From Kineosporia corallincola (GTDB taxonomy: Bacteria > Actinomycetota > Actinomycetes > Actinomycetales > Kineosporiaceae), in NCBI RefSeq assembly GCF_018499875.1, contig NZ_JAHBAY010000010.1, forward strand, positions 62,001 to 126,000: a stretch of DNA of 64,000 bases, given 5' to 3'. Within the stretch, counting starts at the first letter, position 1. Each line of letters begins with the position of its first letter. The notes beneath the pieces are model-generated. The model worked only from the letters and a program-made list of their open reading frames with translations. It searched no databases and was not told where the DNA came from. This document shows, piece by piece, positions 7,196 through 18,866 of this stretch. A program made the translations under genes and the position numbers.

Positions 7196-7461
7196 CAGGT
7201 AGCTGTCACTTTGATGCCGGCCGACGGGTCAACGACGAGGTCACCGAGCAGGAAGCGGTCGAACGCGCGATGACTGGCCGCCATCAGATCGCCGACGGGA
7301 TCAGCGGCCGGTTCACTCCACGGAATTCCCGTCGCGTACCGGACAGGCAACCGACGCCGGGCCTGCTCCTCGTCCATCGGGTGGCACCACCAGCCGGGCC
7401 CGTCATCGCGCCGCAGCAGCTGGTACCGGGCCCCGGCGATCGTCACGACTTGTCTGCTCAC
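7195..7461 (-). CDS. Small phage protein
   Basis: 88 residues from GTG 7461, chosen for the GGGGAGG site about 9 bases upstream; an alternative start exists at 7512. The middle has GWWCHPMDEEQARRRLPVRYATG. Mixed alpha/beta appearance, no known motif. It is the first gene of the minus-strand chain downstream of the excisionase. Confidence 0.5.
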   Translation of the reverse strand: MSRQVVTIAGARYQLLRRDDGPGWWCHPMDEEQARRRLPVRYATGIPWSEPAADPVGDLMAASHRAFDRFLLGDLVVDPSAGIKVTAT

Positions 7462-7548
7462 GTGCCCTGCCTCCCCTGACGCCACCAGACGATGCAGTAT
7501 CGCACGCACCACCGACGGTGTTACAGGGACCTCTCATTGGGGCATGGC

Positions 7549-7752
7549 TCAGGAAGCGGTGCGCGTCTTGCGCTTTTCTTCCCAGGCGGTCACGTCGTCC
7601 GGGTCGAAAAACCGGACACCGCCCACCATGAAAGAGGGCGGAACCTCGCCGTTTCGGTCCCATCGACTCCACGTAGCTCGGGAAACCTTTTTCCCGCCGG
7701 TCCCGTACCGCAGCAGCAGATCCTCGATCCGCAGCATGGTCTTTTTCGGCAT
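7549..7752 (-). CDS. Excisionase / AlpA-like winged-helix DNA-binding protein
   Basis: 67 residues with an MerR/AlpA-type helix-turn-helix: LRIEDLLLRYGTGGKKVSRATWSRW, followed by a wing GGVRFFDPDDVTAWEEKRK. A strong AGGAGG site lies before the ATG. Small proteins of this family encoded next to, and divergent from, a tyrosine integrase act as excisionases (recombination directionality factors) or as regulators of int. The 104-bp divergent spacer to int contains a short palindrome that it might bind. Confidence 0.75.
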   Translation of the reverse strand: MPKKTMLRIEDLLLRYGTGGKKVSRATWSRWDRNGEVPPSFMVGGVRFFDPDDVTAWEEKRKTRTAS

Positions 7753-7804
7753 GTCAGCCTCCTGGTCGAATTGGATCGCCTACGCTCACCAATGTAGTCC
7801 TCAT

Positions 7805-7819
7805 GCTACCGGGGGTAGC
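7805..7819. promoter_or_regulatory. Palindrome in the xis-int divergent spacer
   Basis: GCTACC and GGTAGC are exact inverted arms separated by GGG. The site lies 38 bases upstream of the integrase start and 53 bases from the excisionase start. It is a plausible operator for a phage repressor or for the excisionase. The assignment is positional only. Confidence 0.4.
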
Positions 7820-7856
7820 GTGGAGAACACCACGACGAGCAAGAAGGGTGGCGCGC

Positions 7857-9017
7857 ATGGGCTCCATCGAGACCCTCTACGACCAGGCAGGCAAAGCCCG
7901 CGGGTACCTCGCCCGGTGGCGCGATGAGGCCGGCGCGAGCCAGAAAAAGACATTCCTCCTCAAACACGGCCTCCGCAAGGAAGACGCCCGCCAGCATGTG
8001 ACCAAGATGGAGCGCGCCAAAGCCGTCGACGAAAACGAGGGCTACGACACCAAGATCACCGTCGCGGCCCTCATTGAGAAGTACATCAGCCTCAGGGAAT
8101 CCGACCTCGCAGAGGCATCCATCGAGGCCATGCGCCGCAGGCTCCGCCTCCACATCGCGACCACCCCACTGGGGAGAATGCCTGCCCGCCGCGTCCGCTG
8201 GTCACACGTCCAGGCATGGGCCACTCGGATGCGCACGGGATCGTCCGAGGCCACCGTCGAGGCAACCCTGGCGCTGGTCAGCTCGGCGCTGAACATGGCG
8301 ATCCGGGACCAGGACATCAAGCCCACGTACGCGACCCACAAGATCGCCATCAAGGATGACGCGGCCGAGCCGACGCCCTTCGTCCCGCTGGAGGTAGAGG
8401 ACGTCGCGGCGATCCTCGCGCAGATGGATCCACGGCGACGGATCATCGCGGAAGTCCAGGCGCACACAGGGGCCCGGGTCCAGGAGGTACTTGGACTGCT
8501 GCCGCCCGGAGCCGGCGAACCGATTGAGATCGATCTGGACGCGAAGGTGATCCGGTTCCGGGAGCAGCTCCATCGGCGGCGGCGGGTGCGTATCCCGATG
8601 AAGACGCCTCAGTCGCGCCGCGACGTCGTCATCGGCGACGTCCTGGTCTGCCTGCTGCGTGACTACTTCGCCGAGCACCCGACCGCCGGGCAGAGCGTCG
8701 CGTTCACCGATGCGGAGGGCCGGCCGTGGGGCTATGACGCTTACTCGGGGCATCTGGAGCGTGCGGCTCGACGGGCGGGTCTGAGTGCTTCTACGCACGA
8801 TCTGCGTCATCACCACGCGTCGGTGCTGATCCGGGCGAATGTGCCATTGCTGGCCATTGCGCGGCGGCTTGGGCATAAGGGGGTTCGGCAGGTGGAGGTG
8901 ACGTACGGGCATCTGCTGCGGGCTGTTGACACGGTCCTGCGGAGCGCGGTGGATGACGCGTGGGGGGAGGCGCGGGTGGCGGGGGATCTAGACCATGGCT
9001 CGGATGGTGTGCCTTGA
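7857..9017 (+). CDS. int: Tyrosine recombinase (phage integrase)
   Basis: 386 residues from ATG 7857, preceded by AAGGGTGG; an upstream in-frame ATG at 7803 adds Arg-rich sequence and is less likely. The N-terminal region looks like an AP2-like arm-binding domain, followed by a SAM-like core-binding domain ([20 protein letters not shown]). The catalytic domain shows HTGARVQE (Arg, about 207), HDLRHHHAS (His-x-x-Arg, about 315), LGHKG (about 340) and the nucleophile context VTYGHLL (about 350). It should integrate and excise the element by strand exchange. Its 3' end is only about 45 bp from the junction with lon, so attP was immediately downstream of int. Confidence 0.9.
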   Translation: MGSIETLYDQAGKARGYLARWRDEAGASQKKTFLLKHGLRKEDARQHVTKMERAKAVDENEGYDTKITVAALIEKYISLRESDLAEASIEAMRRRLRLHIATTPLGRMPARRVRWSHVQAWATRMRTGSSEATVEATLALVSSALNMAIRDQDIKPTYATHKIAIKDDAAEPTPFVPLEVEDVAAILAQMDPRRRIIAEVQAHTGARVQEVLGLLPPGAGEPIEIDLDAKVIRFREQLHRRRRVRIPMKTPQSRRDVVIGDVLVCLLRDYFAEHPTAGQSVAFTDAEGRPWGYDAYSGHLERAARRAGLSASTHDLRHHHASVLIRANVPLLAIARRLGHKGVRQVEVTYGHLLRAVDTVLRSAVDDAWGEARVAGDLDHGSDGVP

Positions 9018-10412
9018 TCGTGCCATGGCTGATGCGTGTAGGGGGCTGACCTGCAAAGCATTGCGGAAGGTGTGGTTCTGCGCCGGGTCGAGCACCTCCA
9101 GCAGCGCCGCCGCCGGATCGCCGCGGAAGTCCGAGCCGACCTTGTCGATCTCGTCCAGCAGCACCACCGGGTTCATCGTGCCGGCCTCCTGGAGCGCCCG
9201 CACCAGCCGCCCGGGCAGTGCGCCCACGTAGGTGCGCCGGTGCCCGCGGATCTCCGCCTCGTCGCGCACGCCGCCCAGCGCGACCCGGACGAACTCGCGG
9301 CCCAGCGCCCGGGCCACCGACTCGCCCAGCGAGGTCTTGCCCACCCCGGGCGGGCCGACCAGGGCCAGCACCGCGCCCGAGCCCCGCCCGCCGACGACCT
9401 CCAGGCCCCGCGAGGCCCGGCGGGCGCGCACGGCCAGGTGCTCGACGATCCGCTCCTTCACGTCGTCCAGGCCGGTGTGGTCGGCGTCGAGAACCTCACG
9501 GGCGTGCCGGATGTCGGTGCTGTCGACCGTGCGGCTGCTCCACGGCAGGCCGAGCACGGTGTCCAGCCAGGTCCGGATCCAGCCGGTCTCCGGCGAGGCG
9601 TCCGAGCCCCGCTCCAGCTTGTCCACCTCGGCCAGCGCCGCGGCCCGCACCTTCTCCGGCAGGTCGGCCGCCTCCACCCGCGAGCGGTAGTCGCCGGACC
9701 CGCCGGCGTCCTCCTCGCCCAGCTCCTTGCGGATGGCCGCGAGCTGCTGGCGCAGCAGGTACTCGCGCTGCGTCTTCTCCATGCCCTCCTGGACGTCCTC
9801 GGCGATCTTGCCGGTGACCTCCATCTCGGCCAGGTGCGCCCGGCCGCGCTCCAGCAGGAAGTCCAGGCGCTTCTCCACGTCGAGGGTCTCCAGCAGGGTG
9901 ACCTTCTCGGCGGTCTCGATCCAGGTGGCGTAGCCGGCCACGTCGGCCAGCTCGGACGGGTCGCTCATCCGCTGCACCGCGTCCAGCACCTGCCAGTTGT
10001 TGCGCTGCTGGAGCACCGTGGTGAGCACCTGCTTGAACTCGGCGGCCTTCTCCCGCACCCGGCCGGTCACCCTCTCCGGCTCCAGCGTCTCGGCCTCCAC
10101 CCACAGCGCGGCACCGGTGCCCACCACGCCCTGGCCGATCCGGGCGCGGGCGCCCGCCCGCAGCACCGCGGCCGGCTCACCGCCGGGCAGCCGGCCGATC
10201 TGCACGACCTGGACGATCGAGCCGATCACGCCGCTCTTCCCGTCGATCCGGGGAACAGCGAGCACCTCCAGCGGCTTCTTCGAGGCACCGCGCGCGGCCC
10301 GCGCGGCGTCGATGGTCTGCTGGGCCTGCGCCGTCAGCTCGATGGGCAGGGCCATGCCCGGGAGGACGACGACATCATCGAGGAACAGGACGGGGTAGGT
10401 CTGGGTGGTCAT
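8988..10412 (-). pseudogene. lon: Lon protease interrupted by the prophage (N-terminal part)
   Basis: 474-codon frame from ATG 10412. Residues 1-200 are the LON substrate-binding N-domain ([20 protein letters not shown]), followed by the coiled-coil linker ([25 protein letters not shown]). The AAA+ module has Walker [10 protein letters not shown] (about 352-360) and Walker [11 protein letters not shown] (about 413-422). After about residue 449 the sequence becomes element DNA and stops 28 codons later. Sensor-1, the Arg finger and the whole Ser-Lys protease domain are missing; family members are about 780-800 residues. The rest of lon should lie beyond the left end of the prophage. The truncated product may be an inactive, unfolded or dominant-negative protein, and excision would restore the gene. 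Just upstream (10426-10441) the octamer GATTACTT occurs twice in tandem. Confidence 0.85.
9056..9082. other. Right attachment junction (attR) inside lon
   Basis: Up to about 9063 (reading the lon strand from 10412 downward) the product matches Lon, ending QNHTFR. The following residues (NALQVSPLH) no longer match the expected DHYLEV. The crossover core therefore lies within about 9062-9082. Its exact limits need the left junction, which is outside the window. Confidence 0.6.
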
Positions 10413-10668
10413 GCCCGGTCAATGCGATTACTTGATTACTTAGTTCCGTGTTCGCCGTCGGCGGATCATCGCCGGGCCGGCGTGAGCTCTGCGTGACACG
10501 GCGGTCCGGGCGCCGCCCGCCACCCGGGTGACTAGCCGTGGCGGCGCTCACCCAGCGCGAGCCCGGGCGGTCCGCCGGATCCCTGCGCGAAAGCCCCGAA
10601 CCGCTCCGCCGAACCCGCTGTGACCTGCGGCGATACTTCCCTGGGGTGGGGGAGTTCCAGATTTCCTC

Positions 10669-13600
10669 ATGACCGGTCGAGGATGGGCCGATGAGAGGAC
10701 AGTGACTTCCAGCCGCCAGGTCTCGCCGCCGCCCAGGGCCGGTGCGACCACCAGGGTCCCGCAGACGCGGGAATCCCGTGACGGCCGCGCCCGTCAGGGG
10801 ATGCTCGCCGGCTTCGAGATCGTCGAGCAGCTCGGGAACGGCGCCGACAGCACCGTCTTCAAGGTCCGTCGGCCGCAGGACGCGAACCAGCCTCGGCGCG
10901 CCGAGTACGCCCTGAAGATCCTCGACAAGCCGCTCGCCGACTCGCACGAGGCCGAGGTGGCGTTCCGCCGCGAGGCCGCGCTGCTGGCCGGCGTGAACCA
11001 CCCCGGACTGCTGCGGGTGTACGAGGTCGGTGCCCTCGACCGCCGCCCCTACCTGGTGATGGACCTGGTGCAGGGCCGCGCCCTGTCCGACGTGCTGGAG
11101 AGCGGCGCGCTGGCCACCGACAAGGTGGTCGCGCTCACCCTCGACATCGTCGAGCCGCTGTCGGCCGTGCACGACAAGGGCCTGGTGCACCGCGACCTCA
11201 AGCCGGCCAACGTGATCATCATGGCCAACGGCGAGGCCCGGCTCATCGACTTCGGCCTGACCGCCCGCGACGACGAGGACGGCGACGGCGCCCCGGCGAT
11301 GGTCGGCACCCTGGCCTACGCCGCGCCCGAGCAGGGCGGCACGCTCAAGCGTCCCGTCGACAACCGCTCCGACCTGTACTCCCTCGGCGTGATCATGTTC
11401 CAGGCGCTGGCCGGGGTGCTGCCCTTCCGTAGCTCCGACACCGGCGAGCTGCTGCGCATGCACGCCGTCACCCCGGCCCCCGACCTGACCGAGCTGGTGC
11501 CCAGCATCCAGCCGGCCCTGGCCGAGATCGTCGCGACACTGCTGGCCAAGGACCCCGACGACCGCTACCAGAGCGGCCGCGACCTGGCCGCCGACCTGCG
11601 TGCCCTGGCCGGCATGCCGCGCAGCCCCGGCGACGCCCGGTCCGGCTCCGCCGAGGCCCCGCTGTTCGGCCGCAACGCCGAGATCAGCATCCTGTCCGGC
11701 CGCTGGAACGAGGTGCGCAACGGCCGCAGTGGCGTCGCCCTGGTGCACGGCGGTGGCGGCACCGGCAAGACCCGGCTGGTCACCGAGCTGCTCCAGCGGG
11801 TGCGTGAGTCCGGCAGCACCGTGCTCCAGGCCGGCTGCGTGCCGGACAGCCCGGTGCCGTTCGCGCCGGTGCGCGACGCGGTGCTGAACCACCTCCAGGA
11901 GATCGCCCGGATGCCGGTCGGCGACCGGTGGCGGCGGCGGGCCAAGATCCGCGCCGCGTCGGCCGGCTGGTCGCCGTCCATGCTCGGCCGGATCGCCCCC
12001 GGCCTGGAGGCCATCCTCAACGGCTCGGACACGCTCAAGGGCAAGGACAACCTGACCTCGCGCTCCGGCGTCGTCGGCCGCCGGGAGAGCGGCCCGGCGC
12101 AGACCGAGCCGGAACCGGTCAACGAGAGCCAGTTCGCCGTCGCGATCGCCGGGTTCCTGTCCGCCCTCGCCCGGGAGTGCGGCGACCTGCTGCTGTTCCT
12201 CGACGACGTGCAGTGGCTCGACGAGGGCTCCCGCCAGGTGGTCGCGCACCTGGCCGGCCAGTTCTCCGAAAGTGGTGGCGGGCGGGTGCTGATCCTGGCC
12301 GCCAGCCGCGACGAGGTCGAGCACGCCGCCGGGCTGGGCGCGTTCTACCATGCGGCGGGCATGGCGCTCGACGTCGAGGTGCCGGTGATGGAGCTCGACG
12401 AGGAAGCGATCGGCGAGCAGATCCGCTCGCTGATCCCCGGCCTGGACGCCGGTTCCCGGCTGGTCGAGATCCTCGCCCGGCGCAGCAACGGCAACCCGTT
12501 CGTGGCCGGCGAGTACCTGCGCGCCGTCATCGACGCCGGCCTGCTCCAGCCCTCGTGGGGCAGCTGGCAACTGGACGAGGAGGGCCTGGACCGGCTGGAG
12601 CTGCCGCAGGACGCCGTCGGCCTGGTGCTCACCCGTCTCCAGAACCTCGCCCCCGGCACCTACGAGCTGCTGGTCACGGCCGCCGCCATCGGCACCGAGT
12701 TCCACGCCGAGGTGCTCGCCCCGCTGCTCGGCCTGACCGACGAGGAGGTGCTGCCCGCACTGTCCGAGGCGGTCGGGCAGCGGCTGATCGACCCCCGCGA
12801 CGGCGGCTCCTACGTGTTCCTGCACGACCGGGTGCGCCAGGCCCTCCAGAACCAGCTGGACGAGGACGAGCTGGCCGCGATGCACCTGCGGATCGCCCAG
12901 TCGATGGAACAGTCGATGGAGCACGGCGCGGCGTCCGGCGCCACCGGGGCCACCACCCGGCCGGAGTACGCGTACGCCATCGCCCACCACTACATGCAGT
13001 GCGACCCGGACAGCGACGAGCGGCTGGAGAAGATCTTCGACGCCGCCTGGCGGGCCGGGCGGCTGGCGCTGGAGAACCACGCGCCGAACGAGGCGATCAA
13101 CTTCCTCGAGTTCGCGGCCGGCCTGCGCGCCCAGCCGCCCGGCTCGTTCCTGATCGAGCTGGCGCACGCCCTCAAGCAGAACGGCCGGCTGGAGGCCGCC
13201 CGCAACCGCACCGAGCAGGCGCTGCGCGGCGAGACCGACCCGGTGCGCCGGGCCGGCATGTACTCGCTGCTCGCCGACCTGCACCGCGACGACTGGGACA
13301 ACGCCGCGTCCCTGGCCGCCGTGGCCAGCGGCCTGGGCGAACTCGGCCTGGCCCTGCCCGCCTCCCGGCCGCTGCTGCTGGTCTCCTCGTGGCTGCGCCT
13401 GCTGCTCGCCCGCCTGCGCGGCGGCCCGGCGGCCCCCGCCGACACCGCCACCGACACTTCCACCGACACTTCCGCCGACGCCCGTGCCCAGGCCGAGCTG
13501 GTGCGCGAGCGGCTGCTCGTCACCATCCAGCTGCACAGCACCGCCTCGTTCGTGGCGCTGTTCGCCCAGGACCGCCCGCTCGCCCTGGCGCACGCCCTGC

Positions 13601-16212
13601 GCGCCCGCGCCTGGGCGGTCCGGCTCGGCCCGGGCCCGGGAAACGTGCTGGCCCAGGCGCACTACGGGATGGTCGCGGCGTTCCGTGGCCGGCGCCGCGC
13701 GGCGCTGCGGGCGTTCCGGGCGATGGATGCCGACCCGGTCTCCGAGCTGCCCACCCAGCGCGCCGCCAACTCCTACCTGCGTGGCCTGGCGGCCTACGGC
13801 GGCAACCTCGACGACGGCGTGCGCTGGATGCGTGACACCGAGGCCGACGGGCCGTGGACGGAACTCGCCCACGAGCTCGACGCCATCGCCGTGTTCAGCA
13901 TCCGCGCCTGCATGGCCGGCCGCACCGCCGAGGCCCAGCACTGGCTGGACCGCGGCCGCAACCGGCAGACCGGCCGCAACGTCGACGCCACCCCGTTCGT
14001 CGGTGCCGCCCCGATGACCCTGTCGCTACTCGGCCGCTTCCCCGAGGCCGGCACCGAGCTGCGGCAGATCCGCCAGACCTGTGAGCGGGTGCCCACTCTC
14101 GACCTGCTGCGCCAGATGGCCACGCTGTTCCAGCTCACCGAGCAGCGCGACTTCGGCTCGGTGTTCGACACCGTCGCCGGTGAGGTCGAGGCCGCCTACC
14201 CCGAGCCGGAGCGGGTGTTCCGCGCCCACCACCCGATGTTCTACCTGATCGGCGTGGGCCGCCTGGCCCAGCTGCGGGCGGCCGTCACCGACGCCGAGCG
14301 CCAGGCCCGGACGATCGCGGCCCGGCACGCCGTGGAGCGGGCCGGCCGGCACCCGGGCCCGCCCGAGCTGGAGGCGCTCGCCGCCCTGCTGCGCGCCGAC
14401 CTGGAGGTGGCCGTCGGCCGTCCGGGCAGCGCCCTGGCCCTGCTCAACGGCATCGGCCTGTACCTCACCCCGGACGCCCCCACGGTGTCGTTCGAGGTGG
14501 CCCGCATCCGCGCCCGGGCCCTGGCCGCGCTCGGCACCCCGGAGGCCCGCCGCCAGGCCCAGCACGCCTACGCGATCGCGGTCGGCGAGGGCTGGCCGCA
14601 CCGCGCCCAGGCCGTCGGCACCGAGTTCGCGCTCGGCACCGACTGGCTCGGCTCCGCCGCCGGCGGCACCGTGGGCAAGAGCTCCGGCACCACCTACTCG
14701 GCCGGGCACGAACGCCAGCGGCTGGCCGCGCTCCAGACCGTCAGCGCGGCCGCGGCCAAGGTGCTCGACCCGCGTGTGCTGGCCCGGATCGCCCTGGACG
14801 AGACCATCAAGCTGCTGTCGGCCGACCGCGCCTACCTGTTCCTGGTGCCCGAGGACGACGAGGAGGCCAGCCTGTCCGGCGGCCTGGAACGGTACCTGGG
14901 CCGGGACGCCGACGGCCGGGACATCGCCGAGCTCACCGGCTACAGCACCACTCTCGTCGACCGGGTGCGGCAGACCGGCCAGGTGCAGGTGTTCACCGGC
15001 ACCGAGGAGGGCGCCGTGCTCGGCACCCGCAGCGTGGTCACCCACGGCCTGCGCTCGGTGCTGGCCGCCCCGATGAAGGTGGACGGCCGGATGACCGGCG
15101 TGGTCTACCTCGACAGCCAGGTGGCCAAGGGCATCTTCACCACCGGCGACGGCGACATCCTGTCGGCGCTGACCAACCACATCGCCACCTCGATGGAGAC
15201 CGCGCGGGTGGCCCAGCTCCAGATCACCGCGGCCAACGCCGACCGCGAGCGGGTGGTCGCGAACAACCTGCGCGACGCCCTGCGCGAGATGGCCGAGAAG
15301 CTCGACGACCCGGACCAGGTGCTGCGCGAGCTGCTCGCCGCCACCGGCCCGGTGCTCGGTGCCGACGGCGCCTGGCTGCTCAACGTCGCCGACGGGGTGT
15401 ACTCGCTGCGCGGCGCCGGCGACGCCGAGCCGGAGCAGGTCGCCGAGGACGCGAAACTGCGCGGCCTGCTGGCCCTCCAGCAGCCCCGGGTGGGCAACCC
15501 CGACCTGGTGCCGGCCGGCCTGGCCACCCATCTGGCCGGCGCCACCTCGTGGATCGCCGTGCCGATGCGCTCGCGCCGCGCCGACCTCGGCGTGCTCCTG
15601 GTGCGCTCCACCGGCAACGGCGCGCTGTCCGAGAACATCACCACCGCGGCCGTTCTCGCTGCCCAGGGGATGAGCGCCTACGACAACTCCACGCTCTTCC
15701 AGCAGGTGCAGAACCTGGCCGTGGTGGACGAGCTGACCGGGGTGCCCAACCGGCGCCGCTTCTTCGAGGTGGGTGCCCGCGACCTGGCCGGTGCCCGTCG
15801 TCACGGCCGCCGGCTGACCGCCCTGATGATCGACATCGACCACTTCAAGCGGGTCAACGACACCTACGGGCACCCGACCGGCGACGACGTGATCAAGACC
15901 GTCGCCGAGCGGTTCCGCGAGCAGATCCGCAAGACCGACGTGCTGGGCCGCTACGGCGGTGAGGAGTTCGCGGTGCTGCTCCAGGACGCCGGTGAGGACA
16001 ACACGCTGCCCGAGCGGCTGCGCGCCTGCATCGCCGAGGAGCCGGTGATGACCCGCACCGGGCCGCTCGACATCACCGTCAGCGTGGGCATGACCTACCT
16101 GACCGAGGAGGACAGCACGGTGGAGGCCCTGCTCGCCCGCGCCGACCAGGGGCTGTACAAGGCCAAGGAGGGTGGCCGCAACCGGGTCTGCCTCCAGGCC
16201 GAGCTGGAGTAG
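10669..16212 (+). CDS. Giant Ser/Thr kinase - ATPase - GAF - diguanylate cyclase fusion
   Basis: 1847 residues. Kinase about 48-315 with HRDLKPAN, DFGLTARD and APEQ, all intact. An AAA/STAND-type ATPase (about 330-610) has GGGGTGKTRL and LLLFLDDVQWLD. A winged-helix-like region and a long helical TPR-like array (about 650-1330) follow. GAF 1 is about 1353-1525, GAF 2 about 1537-1675, and a GGDEF domain about 1683-1842. GGDEF is catalytic-type: GGEEF near 1763, with an RKTD inhibitory site five residues ahead. Such proteins resemble PknK/cyanobacterial multi-domain kinases, but with a c-di-GMP synthase as output. No membrane segment is seen, so it is cytosolic. An alternative GTG start lies at 10702, behind GAGAGGAC. 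It is encoded alone. The kinase could be regulated by GAF ligands and pass signal to c-di-GMP; this is inference. Confidence 0.85.
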   Translation: MTGRGWADERTVTSSRQVSPPPRAGATTRVPQTRESRDGRARQGMLAGFEIVEQLGNGADSTVFKVRRPQDANQPRRAEYALKILDKPLADSHEAEVAFRREAALLAGVNHPGLLRVYEVGALDRRPYLVMDLVQGRALSDVLESGALATDKVVALTLDIVEPLSAVHDKGLVHRDLKPANVIIMANGEARLIDFGLTARDDEDGDGAPAMVGTLAYAAPEQGGTLKRPVDNRSDLYSLGVIMFQALAGVLPFRSSDTGELLRMHAVTPAPDLTELVPSIQPALAEIVATLLAKDPDDRYQSGRDLAADLRALAGMPRSPGDARSGSAEAPLFGRNAEISILSGRWNEVRNGRSGVALVHGGGGTGKTRLVTELLQRVRESGSTVLQAGCVPDSPVPFAPVRDAVLNHLQEIARMPVGDRWRRRAKIRAASAGWSPSMLGRIAPGLEAILNGSDTLKGKDNLTSRSGVVGRRESGPAQTEPEPVNESQFAVAIAGFLSALARECGDLLLFLDDVQWLDEGSRQVVAHLAGQFSESGGGRVLILAASRDEVEHAAGLGAFYHAAGMALDVEVPVMELDEEAIGEQIRSLIPGLDAGSRLVEILARRSNGNPFVAGEYLRAVIDAGLLQPSWGSWQLDEEGLDRLELPQDAVGLVLTRLQNLAPGTYELLVTAAAIGTEFHAEVLAPLLGLTDEEVLPALSEAVGQRLIDPRDGGSYVFLHDRVRQALQNQLDEDELAAMHLRIAQSMEQSMEHGAASGATGATTRPEYAYAIAHHYMQCDPDSDERLEKIFDAAWRAGRLALENHAPNEAINFLEFAAGLRAQPPGSFLIELAHALKQNGRLEAARNRTEQALRGETDPVRRAGMYSLLADLHRDDWDNAASLAAVASGLGELGLALPASRPLLLVSSWLRLLLARLRGGPAAPADTATDTSTDTSADARAQAELVRERLLVTIQLHSTASFVALFAQDRPLALAHALRARAWAVRLGPGPGNVLAQAHYGMVAAFRGRRRAALRAFRAMDADPVSELPTQRAANSYLRGLAAYGGNLDDGVRWMRDTEADGPWTELAHELDAIAVFSIRACMAGRTAEAQHWLDRGRNRQTGRNVDATPFVGAAPMTLSLLGRFPEAGTELRQIRQTCERVPTLDLLRQMATLFQLTEQRDFGSVFDTVAGEVEAAYPEPERVFRAHHPMFYLIGVGRLAQLRAAVTDAERQARTIAARHAVERAGRHPGPPELEALAALLRADLEVAVGRPGSALALLNGIGLYLTPDAPTVSFEVARIRARALAALGTPEARRQAQHAYAIAVGEGWPHRAQAVGTEFALGTDWLGSAAGGTVGKSSGTTYSAGHERQRLAALQTVSAAAAKVLDPRVLARIALDETIKLLSADRAYLFLVPEDDEEASLSGGLERYLGRDADGRDIAELTGYSTTLVDRVRQTGQVQVFTGTEEGAVLGTRSVVTHGLRSVLAAPMKVDGRMTGVVYLDSQVAKGIFTTGDGDILSALTNHIATSMETARVAQLQITAANADRERVVANNLRDALREMAEKLDDPDQVLRELLAATGPVLGADGAWLLNVADGVYSLRGAGDAEPEQVAEDAKLRGLLALQQPRVGNPDLVPAGLATHLAGATSWIAVPMRSRRADLGVLLVRSTGNGALSENITTAAVLAAQGMSAYDNSTLFQQVQNLAVVDELTGVPNRRRFFEVGARDLAGARRHGRRLTALMIDIDHFKRVNDTYGHPTGDDVIKTVAERFREQIRKTDVLGRYGGEEFAVLLQDAGEDNTLPERLRACIAEEPVMTRTGPLDITVSVGMTYLTEEDSTVEALLARADQGLYKAKEGGRNRVCLQAELE

Positions 16213-16257
16213 CCGCGGCGGGGGGCCACGCCGCCCGGGTCGGGGTAGCGTCACCGG

Positions 16258-18847
<2,590 letters not shown>

Positions 18848-18866
18848 GTTTTCGTTCGGCGTCGAC

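Larger units (their letters stand above)
1..9065. mobile_element. Right end of an integrated temperate phage (or phage-derived element)
   Basis: A run of phage-type genes (terminase large and small subunits, two HNH nucleases, holin-like membrane proteins, M15-type endolysin, many tiny overlapping ORFs, excisionase, tyrosine integrase) ends abruptly inside the coding sequence of lon. All genes except the integrase lie on the minus strand. The left end, with structural genes, lies outside the window. The order integrase, small early genes, lysis genes, HNH, HNH, terminase is what a cos-type phage would show after circularising and integrating at an attP next to int. No immunity repressor was recognised in the visible part. 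The right boundary is set by where the lon reading frame stops matching the Lon family, about 9062-9082. Confidence 0.85.

Noticed and set aside
10375-13941. Very long minus-strand ORF of 1188 codons opposite the kinase gene
   Set aside because: It is the antisense shadow of the GC-rich plus-strand kinase gene (His/Gln/Gly/Arg-rich, no motifs); the same holds for the large minus-strand frames at 14026-16377 and 42667-44619.
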